From Vibrio comitans (GTDB lineage: Bacteria > Pseudomonadota > Gammaproteobacteria > Enterobacterales > Vibrionaceae), in contig AP024867.1 of the NCBI GenBank assembly GCA_024346835.1, forward strand, positions 1,302,001 to 1,366,000: a DNA stretch of 64,000 nt, given 5' to 3'. Below are positions 43,906 through 52,302 of the stretch, piece by piece. The notes beneath the pieces were generated by a model. That model was given only the letters and a program-made list of their open reading frames with translations, did no database searches and was not told where the DNA came from. A program made the translations under genes and the position numbers. Within the stretch, counting starts at the first letter, position 1, and each line of letters begins with the position of its first letter.

Positions 43906-45177
43906 ATGTCTTCATCACAATTTGCTGCACTTGGCCTTGATGCTATTTTGGTTGAGCAACTAGATAAGCTGAATTTTGTCACCCCAACACCTGTTCAACT
44001 TGAGGGAATCCCTCATGTTTTTGAGGGGCGAGATGTACTCGCAGCAGCGCAGACAGGCACAGGTAAAACCGCCGCTTTTGGTCTTCCTATTATTCAAAAA
44101 CTGATGGGTCAGGTGAGCGTTCATAACACCCAATCGCCTTGTAAGGTAAAGGCATTGGTTCTAGTACCGACTCGTGAATTGGCGCAACAGGTTTTTGATG
44201 CCATTACTCAGTATGCCGAGCCAACAGAAGTCAAAACAGTGGTGGTGTACGGTGGTACTAGTTTTAATGTTCAAGCGAGTAATTTAAACAAAGGCTGCGA
44301 CATCTTAATCGCAACGCCGGGGCGTTTACTTGATCATTTGTTTAATAAAACACTGACGCTACAACATACGAAGTATCTAGTGCTGGATGAAGCTGATCGC
44401 ATGTTAGATATGGGCTTTATGCCAGATATTAAGCGTATTTTGCAAAAACTCAGCGATGATCGCCAAACGCTATTTTTCTCGGCTACGTTCAAAAAAGGCG
44501 TAAAAAATCTTGCCTATAAGATCCTAGATAATCCTGTTGAAGTCGAAGTTAGCCCTGCAAACTCAACCGCTGAAGCTGTAGAGCAAATCGTCTACCCGGT
44601 AGACAAGAAGCGTAAGCGAGAGTTACTTTCGTACCTAATTGGTTCTAGGAATTGGCAGCAGGTGCTGGTATTTACCCGCACCAAGGAAGGCGCTGAGTCT
44701 GTTGCAAATGAGCTTAAACTAGACGGAATTCAGGCTGCATCACTACATGGAGATAAAAGCCAAGGCGCAAGACAGCGAGCATTAGATGATTTTAAAATAG
44801 GCAAGGTAAGGGCGCTGGTGGCAACAGATGTTGCGGCACGTGGTATTGATGTGAAAGAGCTTGAGCACGTGATTAACTTTGATATGCCGTATAAAGCTGA
44901 AGATTACATACACAGAATTGGCCGTAGTGGGCGTGCTGGCAATAAAGGCCATGCCGTATCCTTGATGAGTCACAATGAACAATACTTACTTGAAGCAATT
45001 GAAAGGCTGCTCGATGCCAAGCTTCCTCAAGAGTGGTTAGAGGGTTTTGAGCCAAGCCCTGAATCTGAGATCCTTGAAGAAACTGGCGGTCATCGCCGCA
45101 GTCGTAGTGCCGAGAAGCGCAAAATGAAAGCGAAAATGGGCGTGCATAAAAACCGAGGCAAGAAGCGTGGTAGGTAA
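43906..45177 (+). CDS. DEAD-box RNA helicase, RhlE-like
   Basis: This is a 423-residue helicase with motifs AAQTGTGKT near 46, PTRELAQQVF near 86, DEAD near 163, SAT near 193, ARGIDV near 311 and HRIGRSGRAGN near 337. The C-terminal tail after 375 is short and basic (HRRSRSAEKRKMKAKMGVHKNRGKKRGR), shorter than in the RhlE at 35632. Both helicases are in this window about 7 kb apart, so one is a paralogue. It is likely used in rRNA or mRNA remodelling. Confidence 0.87.
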   Translation: MSSSQFAALGLDAILVEQLDKLNFVTPTPVQLEGIPHVFEGRDVLAAAQTGTGKTAAFGLPIIQKLMGQVSVHNTQSPCKVKALVLVPTRELAQQVFDAITQYAEPTEVKTVVVYGGTSFNVQASNLNKGCDILIATPGRLLDHLFNKTLTLQHTKYLVLDEADRMLDMGFMPDIKRILQKLSDDRQTLFFSATFKKGVKNLAYKILDNPVEVEVSPANSTAEAVEQIVYPVDKKRKRELLSYLIGSRNWQQVLVFTRTKEGAESVANELKLDGIQAASLHGDKSQGARQRALDDFKIGKVRALVATDVAARGIDVKELEHVINFDMPYKAEDYIHRIGRSGRAGNKGHAVSLMSHNEQYLLEAIERLLDAKLPQEWLEGFEPSPESEILEETGGHRRSRSAEKRKMKAKMGVHKNRGKKRGR

Positions 45178-45197
45178 CGTTTGTTAGAGTCGGCTTT

Positions 45198-45424
45198 GGT
45201 TGTTTCTAAGATACTGGATAGCCACTTTGCGGCTTCCAGTATGACGAACCTCAGTGAGTTCTTGTTTCTATCATCGAGCAAATAAGCGGTGGATGACGTT
45301 GATTAGATTCAGCTTAGGTTGTTTCTAAGATACTGGATAGCCACGTTGTGGCTTCCAGTATGACCAATATTGTCGAACATGGGTGACTATACCGTCATAC
45401 TGGCGAAGGCCAGTATCTTAGAGC
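45198..45424. repeat. Chromosomal palindromic repeat cluster
   Basis: Two 48-bp direct copies (45198-45245 and 45317-45364) differ at two positions, and a shortened inverted copy lies at about 45394-45424. Each copy can fold into a hairpin around ATACTGG...CCAGTAT. This is typical of dispersed Vibrio palindromic repeats. The cluster fills the gap between the helicase and ltaE genes, which are convergent, and may act as terminator for both. Confidence 0.75.
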
Positions 45425-45427
45425 GTA

Positions 45428-46435
45428 CTAACCTAGCTTTTCAGCTAACTTCTGTAGCAACACATCAATATCATCTGCACTCACATCCTTATGCGTCACA
45501 AAGCGAATAGGGTTGCTTGGCGTGATTATAATGTCTTCCTTTGCTAGTTCTTTCGCAATCTTGTCAATATCAACACTCTGATCCAACTTAGCAAATACAA
45601 TGTTGGTTTGTACTAGCTCCGGTTTTACTGAAAAACCAGGCAGCTTAGCTAAACCTTGAACCAATTTTTGTGCGTTGTCGTGGTCAATCTTTAGTTGCGC
45701 TACTTGCTCTGTTAGGGCGAACTTGCCTGCTGCTGCAAGTAAACCGACTTGGCGCATGCCTCCACCAAGCATCTTACGAATGCGGCGAGCCTTGTTTATC
45801 GTGACGGTGTCACCTAAAAGTAATGAGCCGATTGGTGCAGACAAGCCTTTTGACAAGCAAATGGTCATGCTATCAAAGTGCTTTGAAATCTCGTTAATAT
45901 CAACATCTAAAGCTACAGCCGCGTTATAGACACGTGCGCCATCTAAATGAAGTTTAAGGCCGTGCTTGTTGACGAACTCACGAGCTTCGGCGAGATAGGA
46001 TAGAGGCAAAACCTTGCCATTGATGGTGTTTTCTAGGCTAAGCAGTTTGGTGCGCGCGAAGTGAAAATCTTCTGGCTTTATCACGGCTTCTAGTTTTTTG
46101 AAGCAAAGCGTGCCGTCGGGTTCATTCATCACAGGTTGCGGTTGGATTGACCCCAGTACTGCTGCGCCACCGGCTTCATATTTGTAGTTATGAGCTTGCT
46201 GACCACATAGATACTCATCACCACGCTCACAGTGCGCCATAAGCCCTAAAAGGTTTGCTTGTGTTCCTGAAGAGGTGAATAGGGCTGCTTCAAAGCCATG
46301 GGTATCAGCGGCCCATGCTTCTAGTTCATTTACCGTAGGATCATCTCCGTAGACATCATCTCCAACTGGAGCATTTGCTATTGCTTCTCGCATAGCTTGA
46401 GTCGGGCGTGTAACTGTATCGGATCGAAAATCCAT
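45428..46435 (-). CDS. ltaE: Low-specificity L-threonine aldolase
   Basis: This is a 335-residue PLP enzyme that cleaves L-threonine and L-allo-threonine to glycine and acetaldehyde. The N-terminal MDFRSDTVTRPT motif is diagnostic, GDDVYGDDPTVNELE follows, and the PLP Lys is in CLSKGLSAPIGSLLLG (about 197). Active-site residues around LHLDGARVYNAAVALD (about 160) are intact. AAGGAATAAAC precedes the start. It lies 12 bases downstream of the NUDIX gene, in one operon. Confidence 0.9.
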   Translation of the reverse strand: MDFRSDTVTRPTQAMREAIANAPVGDDVYGDDPTVNELEAWAADTHGFEAALFTSSGTQANLLGLMAHCERGDEYLCGQQAHNYKYEAGGAAVLGSIQPQPVMNEPDGTLCFKKLEAVIKPEDFHFARTKLLSLENTINGKVLPLSYLAEAREFVNKHGLKLHLDGARVYNAAVALDVDINEISKHFDSMTICLSKGLSAPIGSLLLGDTVTINKARRIRKMLGGGMRQVGLLAAAGKFALTEQVAQLKIDHDNAQKLVQGLAKLPGFSVKPELVQTNIVFAKLDQSVDIDKIAKELAKEDIIITPSNPIRFVTHKDVSADDIDVLLQKLAEKLG

Positions 46436-46447
46436 GTTTATTCCTTA

Positions 46448-46966
46448 TTAACCTAGTGTTCCGCTAAGTAGCGCTTTTGATACCGCCGCTATCGTTTTAG
46501 CGTCGCTGATCTTGTCTTGTTGTATCCACAGAAGCAATTCATCGATTGAGACTTCAAGCACCTCAATGACTTCATCTGTATCCGCTTGCAGCCTTTGAGT
46601 AAGCTCTAAATCTTCTGCGTAGTAGAGATATTGGATTTCATTACAAAACCCTGCCATAGGTGTCAGTTTGCCAAGGCTTTGCCATTTTTTAGCGCTATAG
46701 CCGGTTTCTTCTTCCAATTCTCGTTTTGCTGCGGCAAAAGGGTCTTCGTTTTTTTCTAACGTTCCGGCCGGGATTTCGAGTAACCATTCTTTTAGCGAAG
46801 GGCGATACTGATTGAGCAGCAATAGCTTACCAGTTGAAGTTTTAGCCAAGACTACAACTGCACCTGGGTGAATAATAGACGTATGGTTTGCAACGACTCC
46901 ATTTGGCAAAGTGAGGGTTTCTTCAACTAATGAAAGATTTTTCCAGCTATGGAGGGTTTTTTGCAT
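46448..46966 (-). CDS. NUDIX hydrolase, ADP-ribose pyrophosphatase-like
   Basis: This is a 172-residue hydrolase. The NUDIX box GTLEKNEDPFAAAKRELEEETGY (about 67-89) is intact, with the metal-binding REL-EE core. An N-terminal beta-strand region and the AGFCNEIQYLYYAEDL segment resemble ADP-ribose and nucleoside-diphosphate sugar pyrophosphatases. The exact substrate is not predictable. It is the first gene of the NUDIX-ltaE operon. Confidence 0.83.
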   Translation of the reverse strand: MQKTLHSWKNLSLVEETLTLPNGVVANHTSIIHPGAVVVLAKTSTGKLLLLNQYRPSLKEWLLEIPAGTLEKNEDPFAAAKRELEEETGYSAKKWQSLGKLTPMAGFCNEIQYLYYAEDLELTQRLQADTDEVIEVLEVSIDELLLWIQQDKISDAKTIAAVSKALLSGTLG

Positions 46967-47228
46967 TCTTTGTTACTCTTTTTGCCTTTATTTTTAGGTC
47001 GTTTCTGTACAAGATCACACTTTTTGTGTTGACCTTTAATCACATCTTAAAACTCAAATTAACGTATTGATTGAAATGGTTAAATACCATATTTGCAATC
47101 TTAGTTTGCAGTGTGAGTAAGATCTCGTTAAGTTGTTATAACAGCTAGAGTTAACTTGTGTTTGTAACATATAATTAACCTGACTATAAGAATAATTAAC
47201 AGCCGCTGTATTATGGAGCATTTTAATA

Positions 47229-48896
47229 ATGGAAACGACTCGTGTTTCTCACGCGCAACGTGCATTGCGTTCTGAACGTATCAATAAACTAGTAAAGGTG
47301 CTTTCAGAAGGCGTTTATGAACGCGAACACACCATTAAACTCTGCCTATTATCTGCATTATCTGGAGAAAGTGTTTTCCTTTTAGGCCCTCCAGGTATTG
47401 CAAAAAGTCTCATCGCTAAACGCCTTATTTCTGCATTTGAAAGTAGCAGTTACTTTGAGTACCTGATGACGCGCTTTTCTACACCTGAAGAAGTGTTTGG
47501 TCCGCTTAGTATTCAAGAATTGAAAGACCATGGTCGTTATGTTCGTTTAACCAAGGGCTATTTGCCTACTGCGAATGTCGTATTCCTGGATGAAATCTGG
47601 AAAGCAGGTCCTGCTATATTGAATACGCTTCTTACGGTAGTCAACGAGAAAACCTTTAAAAATGGCAGTGAGATCGAAAAGGTGCCGATGCGCCTGCTTA
47701 TTTCTGCTTCAAATGAATTACCCGATCAAGACAGCGGGCTAGAAGCTTTGTATGACCGCATGTTGGTTCGTATTTTCGTCAACCGTATCCAAGACAAGCA
47801 AAACTTTCATAGCATGTTAACAGTGGGAACACCTCAAGAAGCTGAGGTACCAGAAGAGCTTACTATTTCTAATGAAGAGTACGCTCAATGGCTGAAAGAG
47901 CTTGATAGCATGCCACTGTCCGACGAAGTGTTTGATAAGCTCTATCAGCTCAAGACAATGCTTGAAGCTCGTCATAAAGATGCCGAAGAAGTCCTCAGTG
48001 CTGATGAACTGTATGTGTCTGACCGTCGTTGGAAGAAAGCGGTGAAATTGCTAAAGGCGAGCGCTTTCTTTAATGGTCGTCAAAAGATTAATGCTCTAGA
48101 CCTTATTCTGATTCAAGATTGTTTATGGAATAGCCCTGAGTCTCGCTTGATTGTGCGAGACGTGATGCGAGAGTTTGCTCTGAAGCACGCCTTTAATCAA
48201 AGTGAAATACTACAAACTATCGAAGACAGTAATCAGGTGCTTGAGGATATTCAGTCAGAGATAGAAATCAGCAATGTCATGAAGGTAGAATCAGAGCCTG
48301 GTTCTGGTTTACTACGCAAAGGCAAAGAAGGCTTTAAGGCTAACTTTGATGATTGGCGTTCTCATAGCGTTGGTAATGCACGTAACCTAGTCAAACTGGT
48401 GTTGTTGCAAAGCAATCAGTCTGTATCAGAGCACGATAAAGGCGATACCCGCTATGTATTTGTGCCACAGACTGACCTTGTCAATGCCATTAGCCATGGC
48501 GGCGGTGATGTGTATGGCTACGTCAATCAAAACCCAAATCTAATGTCACTAAAGTTTGCCCTAGATGCAGATAACAATTTGGTGATTAAAGACATTGCTA
48601 ATCGTTCTGTTTTGTTGAGCCTAGTTACCAATGATGGCCTATCCCCTGATCAGCACCAATTGTGGCACGCACAAGCAAACGACGCAGTGAAAAACCTTAA
48701 GAATGCTGAACTGTTGTTAACAAAGGTACGCTCTGACTTTCACGGCGCACTGCCGCATAACTTCATTGAGCCTGAGCTGCCAACAGCAATGGAGTCGAGC
48801 TTACAGCAACTAGCAGAAGCACTTAGCTCAGCTCAAGTGACCTCACAGAAAACAGCACAAAGAATCGGTTTTTTAGCTGATTTCTTTGCGGAATAG
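47229..48896 (+). CDS. ravA: MoxR-family AAA+ ATPase RavA
   Basis: This is a 555-residue hexameric ATPase. Walker A GPPGIAKS lies near 56 and Walker B VVFLDEIWKAGPA near 118, in a MoxR-type AAA+ core (about 20-300). The C-terminal LARA-type region is the part that contacts the lysine decarboxylase in E. coli. It works with ViaA as a chaperone-like pair linked to stress and to Fe-S/respiratory enzyme maturation. viaA follows 9 bases later. A long gap upstream contains its promoter. Confidence 0.9.
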   Translation: METTRVSHAQRALRSERINKLVKVLSEGVYEREHTIKLCLLSALSGESVFLLGPPGIAKSLIAKRLISAFESSSYFEYLMTRFSTPEEVFGPLSIQELKDHGRYVRLTKGYLPTANVVFLDEIWKAGPAILNTLLTVVNEKTFKNGSEIEKVPMRLLISASNELPDQDSGLEALYDRMLVRIFVNRIQDKQNFHSMLTVGTPQEAEVPEELTISNEEYAQWLKELDSMPLSDEVFDKLYQLKTMLEARHKDAEEVLSADELYVSDRRWKKAVKLLKASAFFNGRQKINALDLILIQDCLWNSPESRLIVRDVMREFALKHAFNQSEILQTIEDSNQVLEDIQSEIEISNVMKVESEPGSGLLRKGKEGFKANFDDWRSHSVGNARNLVKLVLLQSNQSVSEHDKGDTRYVFVPQTDLVNAISHGGGDVYGYVNQNPNLMSLKFALDADNNLVIKDIANRSVLLSLVTNDGLSPDQHQLWHAQANDAVKNLKNAELLLTKVRSDFHGALPHNFIEPELPTAMESSLQQLAEALSSAQVTSQKTAQRIGFLADFFAE

Positions 48897-48905
48897 GAGC
48901 GCGAG

Positions 48906-50351
48906 ATGTTAGGTGCTGATGCATTAAATCTCGCAATGTCCGTTGCAGACTCTGGAATGGTAGAAACAGCGGTCAATGATCTCATTGGCCGTAGTCAGGT
49001 TCTTTTATCTTCTGAAAAACCTGGGATGCAGGCCTCGGTTAAAAACCACTTGAGAAAGTGGAAGGGAACAGTCAAAAAGCGCATTAGTAAAGTATCTGAG
49101 TCTGAACAAGTCCAAGCTGAACTTGCCCTTTATCAAAAGGTAATTCATTGGGATGAAGAGCAGTTTCATAAAGATATAAAATCGGTGGTTAGCGAGCTCA
49201 AAGGAAAGAGCGCGTTTTGTGGACCAGCAAAAAAGCTGCTTGAGCGTCAAAAGCACACACCTAATCCAATGTTTGCACATTACTTCTGTGATCAGTGGTA
49301 TCAATCGATATACAACACCATTAAACAGATGCAATTGGATGAACTGGAGCAGGACAAGCAGAGGTTCTTAGAAGATCTGTACAATCGTATGGAAAACATG
49401 AAGAACATGCGACAGATAGGCGAGGCTGGAGACGAAGCACAACTTGGTCGTTTATGGGACATGGCTGCTGCGCGATTGAGCCGAACCGATGTCAGCACTA
49501 TGGCTAAATACGCCAGTTTTTTGCGTAAGCACAGTGGCTTGAAAGAGATTGCGAGCGAGCTTGGTCGTATGGCTAGCCAGGTGGATGATCCTTCATTAAG
49601 GAAAGCGCCAGTGGCTGAATTGCAGTTTGTGGAAGAACAATCCAATGAAGCGACCGATGACATCGTGGGTATCCATGAAAGTGACGATCTCAGCAAGATG
49701 CTGCCTAACGAAACCATGTTTTTGGCATACCCTGAACTCGAAACCATTTTTTATAAGCACTTAGTCGATAAGCGCTTGATGAACTATCGCACGGAAGGAA
49801 AGTCACGAAAACTTCGAAAAATAAATGCGCACTTGCCTAACTCTAGTGAACTAGAGTTGGAAAAAGGACCGTTTATTGTCTGTGTGGATGCCTCTGGTTC
49901 GATGAGCGGATTCCCCGAGCAGTGTGCGAAAGCCATCGCTTTTGCTCTGATGCAGATAGCACTTGCAGAGCAGCGTGACTGCTTTGTGATTATGTTTTCT
50001 ACTGAGCAAATCACCTATGAGTTAACCAAAAAAGATGGACTCAGAGAGGCGAGTGACTTTTTGTCTTATACCTTCCATGGTGGCACTGACTTTGAGCCGG
50101 TACTGCAGAAGTGTATTGACCTTATGCACACCGATAAGTTCTTGAATGCCGATATGGTGGTTTTATCAGATTTCATCGCACCTAGACAATCTGACGATAT
50201 GGTCAATAAGGTAGAGGAACTCAAGGCCAGACACAATCGCTTCCATGCGGTCAGCTTATCTAAATATGGTAACCCAGAATTGTTAGATATATTCAGCCAC
50301 AACTGGAGTTATCACCCAGGTTTGGTAGGACGATTCGTTAAGAAGTTCTAG
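48906..50351 (+). CDS. viaA: von Willebrand factor A protein ViaA
   Basis: This is a 481-residue cytoplasmic protein whose C-terminal VWA domain (about 318-470) contains the MIDAS motif DASGSMSG (about 328, DxSxS) plus the conserved HGGTDFEP (about 396). The N-terminal part is helical and charged. ViaA binds RavA and stimulates its ATPase. TAGGAGCGCGAG gives a good SD before the ATG at 48906. It is followed by a terminator. Confidence 0.9.
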   Translation: MLGADALNLAMSVADSGMVETAVNDLIGRSQVLLSSEKPGMQASVKNHLRKWKGTVKKRISKVSESEQVQAELALYQKVIHWDEEQFHKDIKSVVSELKGKSAFCGPAKKLLERQKHTPNPMFAHYFCDQWYQSIYNTIKQMQLDELEQDKQRFLEDLYNRMENMKNMRQIGEAGDEAQLGRLWDMAAARLSRTDVSTMAKYASFLRKHSGLKEIASELGRMASQVDDPSLRKAPVAELQFVEEQSNEATDDIVGIHESDDLSKMLPNETMFLAYPELETIFYKHLVDKRLMNYRTEGKSRKLRKINAHLPNSSELELEKGPFIVCVDASGSMSGFPEQCAKAIAFALMQIALAEQRDCFVIMFSTEQITYELTKKDGLREASDFLSYTFHGGTDFEPVLQKCIDLMHTDKFLNADMVVLSDFIAPRQSDDMVNKVEELKARHNRFHAVSLSKYGNPELLDIFSHNWSYHPGLVGRFVKKF

Positions 50352-50381
50352 GCTGTATATCGTTTAGAATTAAGTAACTTA

Positions 50382-50405
50382 GCCTCGCTGATGCGGGGCT
50401 TTTTA
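50382..50405 (+). terminator. Terminator after ravA-viaA
   Basis: AGCCTCGC-TGAT-GCGGGGCT forms an 8-bp stem with one G-U pair, followed by TTTTATT. Confidence 0.8.
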
Positions 50406-50520
50406 TTAGCCTTTAATCTACTAATTAGCCGTATCGATATTCAACAAGAATAATCAAAGTTAGTTTTTAGTAATGTTATGTGGTTTTGGGTTGGGAAAGG
50501 TAGGGTATGAGCGTGAATAT

Positions 50521-50548
50521 GCGCCACCTACAGTCTAGTAGATGGCGC
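50521..50548 (-). terminator. Possible terminator of the ABC-class ATPase gene
   Basis: On the minus strand GCGCCATCTAC pairs with GTAGGTGGCGC (one G-U pair), making an 11-bp stem just past the stop. No T-run follows, so it may be a 3' stabilising hairpin rather than a terminator. Confidence 0.4.
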
Positions 50549-50561
50549 TAATGTTATTGAG

Positions 50562-52220
50562 TTACTTGGCGGGTTTGAACTGAGCCTTACGCAGACGGTT
50601 TAGTGTCGCCAGTAAATCTAGAATTCTCGGCTTCGCAATGTCGCCATTGTTTGGCATTAGTGAATGCCAATCATCTTTGTCGAGGAGGTTTTCGAATTCA
50701 AGTTGCAGGTCTTGGCTCCATCCAGGAACTTGTGCCACCTGAAACCATGCCCACCCCATGGCGTTAACTTCATTTGACGTTTGTAGCTGCTCTAGTGCAG
50801 TGATGTCGATAAACTCTTTACCAAAGCGCAGAGAGGTTACACCTTTGGCACCAACACGAAACTTGCCTTCTGCGAGCAATGTCTGCAAACATGCGCGATT
50901 AAACGAGCGAGGTTTACTTTCTTGTAACGGCTGTTCGCGTTCATGCGTTCGCTCAGTTGGGTGTTGTTGTATCACCTGCTTTGCTTTCTCTGATACGTCG
51001 ACAGGTTGATACTCGTGCATTTGAATCACGCAGTCAGCCTCGTCTAGGTAGTCGCCTGAACCGCCCATAACGATGATTGAACTAATGCCTTCACTGTCAC
51101 GAAGCTCAGCAATGCGGTCAACGAGTGGGGTGATAGGCTCAGCCTCTTTTACAACCAAGGCTTGCATGCGCTCATCACGAATCATGAAGTTTGTGGCTGA
51201 GGTATCCTCATCGATTAGCAGGCTCTTAGCTCCAGATTCGATGGATTCCTGAAGCCAAGCGGCTTGTGAGGTGGAGCCTGACGCATCTTGTGTAGAGAAA
51301 TCAGTCGTTGATTTGCCCATTGGCAGGTGATTGATGAAATTCGCGATATTTAAGTTGTGTACGCATCGGCCATCTTCAGCGCGGATCTTCATGCTCAGAG
51401 GGTCAGTGACACAATATTCACGCCCATCTCCAGGGATATGGTCATAAATAGATTTTTCTATAGCATTAAGCAGGGTAGATTTACCGTGAAAACCACCGCC
51501 GACGATTAGCGTAATGCCTTTCTTGATGCCTAACCCAGTAATATCACCTCGGTTTGGAGTAGAAAGGGTGATAGCAAGCTCCGCAGGAGACTGCAATGCC
51601 AATGCATCTTTCATTGGCATATCACTTTCACCCGATAGGCGAGGTAAAACGCTATCATTGGCGATAAAACTGACGAGATCATGTTCTTGTAGTTGCTCAC
51701 GAAGGGCAAACTGATCTTCAATCACCTCACAGTGCTGGGTGAAACGCTCCTGTGGCAATTCTCTCCACAGCGTGGCTTTACGCAGGTACTTTGGAAGGTA
51801 GAAGGTAATGATATTGAGTGCTTTCTTGGCCAATATGGAACGGCCATCCGCAGGAAGGTTTATACGAAAACGCAGCTCAATGCCTTCATCGGTAAACAGT
51901 ACGGCGGTATTATCCAGTACAACCTGTCCAGTTGTCGCGACCGATATCGCGTTATCTTGTTTTGCGTATTCCGCAAGATTTCGCGCGATGAAATCACGTG
52001 CCGCTAATTGATACGCCGGCGACTTTTCTTTAATGAAATCTAAGCCAGTAACTGACCAAGGTCTTACTGCTCTAAAGCGCGACGCAGAGGCGTAAGGGTC
52101 GCCTTGAATTTGGTCGATGTGTAGAGTGAAGTCCGTGAAGTCGTAGCTACCTTTGATCTGTTGGTAGGCGCGGTAATTTTGTTTTTCGAGTTTTTTCAGT
52201 TTAGCGGTGAGCAGATCCAT
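50562..52220 (-). CDS. Predicted ABC-class ATPase
   Basis: This is a 552-residue soluble protein. The P-loop lies at GGGFHGKSTLLNAIE (about 239), a non-classical GxxxHGKS form typical of the COG3044 ABC-class ATPases. The acidic/basic N-terminal region (about 1-200) is a family-specific domain. SLLIDEDTSATNFMIRD (about 334) corresponds to Walker B. The protein has no membrane segments, so it is not a transporter subunit. The cellular role is unknown. It is monocistronic and convergent with viaA. Confidence 0.82.
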   Translation of the reverse strand: MDLLTAKLKKLEKQNYRAYQQIKGSYDFTDFTLHIDQIQGDPYASASRFRAVRPWSVTGLDFIKEKSPAYQLAARDFIARNLAEYAKQDNAISVATTGQVVLDNTAVLFTDEGIELRFRINLPADGRSILAKKALNIITFYLPKYLRKATLWRELPQERFTQHCEVIEDQFALREQLQEHDLVSFIANDSVLPRLSGESDMPMKDALALQSPAELAITLSTPNRGDITGLGIKKGITLIVGGGFHGKSTLLNAIEKSIYDHIPGDGREYCVTDPLSMKIRAEDGRCVHNLNIANFINHLPMGKSTTDFSTQDASGSTSQAAWLQESIESGAKSLLIDEDTSATNFMIRDERMQALVVKEAEPITPLVDRIAELRDSEGISSIIVMGGSGDYLDEADCVIQMHEYQPVDVSEKAKQVIQQHPTERTHEREQPLQESKPRSFNRACLQTLLAEGKFRVGAKGVTSLRFGKEFIDITALEQLQTSNEVNAMGWAWFQVAQVPGWSQDLQLEFENLLDKDDWHSLMPNNGDIAKPRILDLLATLNRLRKAQFKPAK

Positions 52221-52302
52221 TTTGGAACCCTAGATTTCAAGCATTTAGCGATTATAACAATCCTAGGCTTTAGATGTTCATAAAATTACATCGGCTATGC
52301 AT

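Noticed and set aside
45198..45424. CRISPR-like spaced repeats
   Set aside because: Only two direct copies, the spacing is irregular, the third copy is inverted, and no cas genes are in the window.
49301..49747. 148-codon frame antisense to viaA
   Set aside because: Shadow of viaA; Ser/Cys-rich antisense composition and no RBS.
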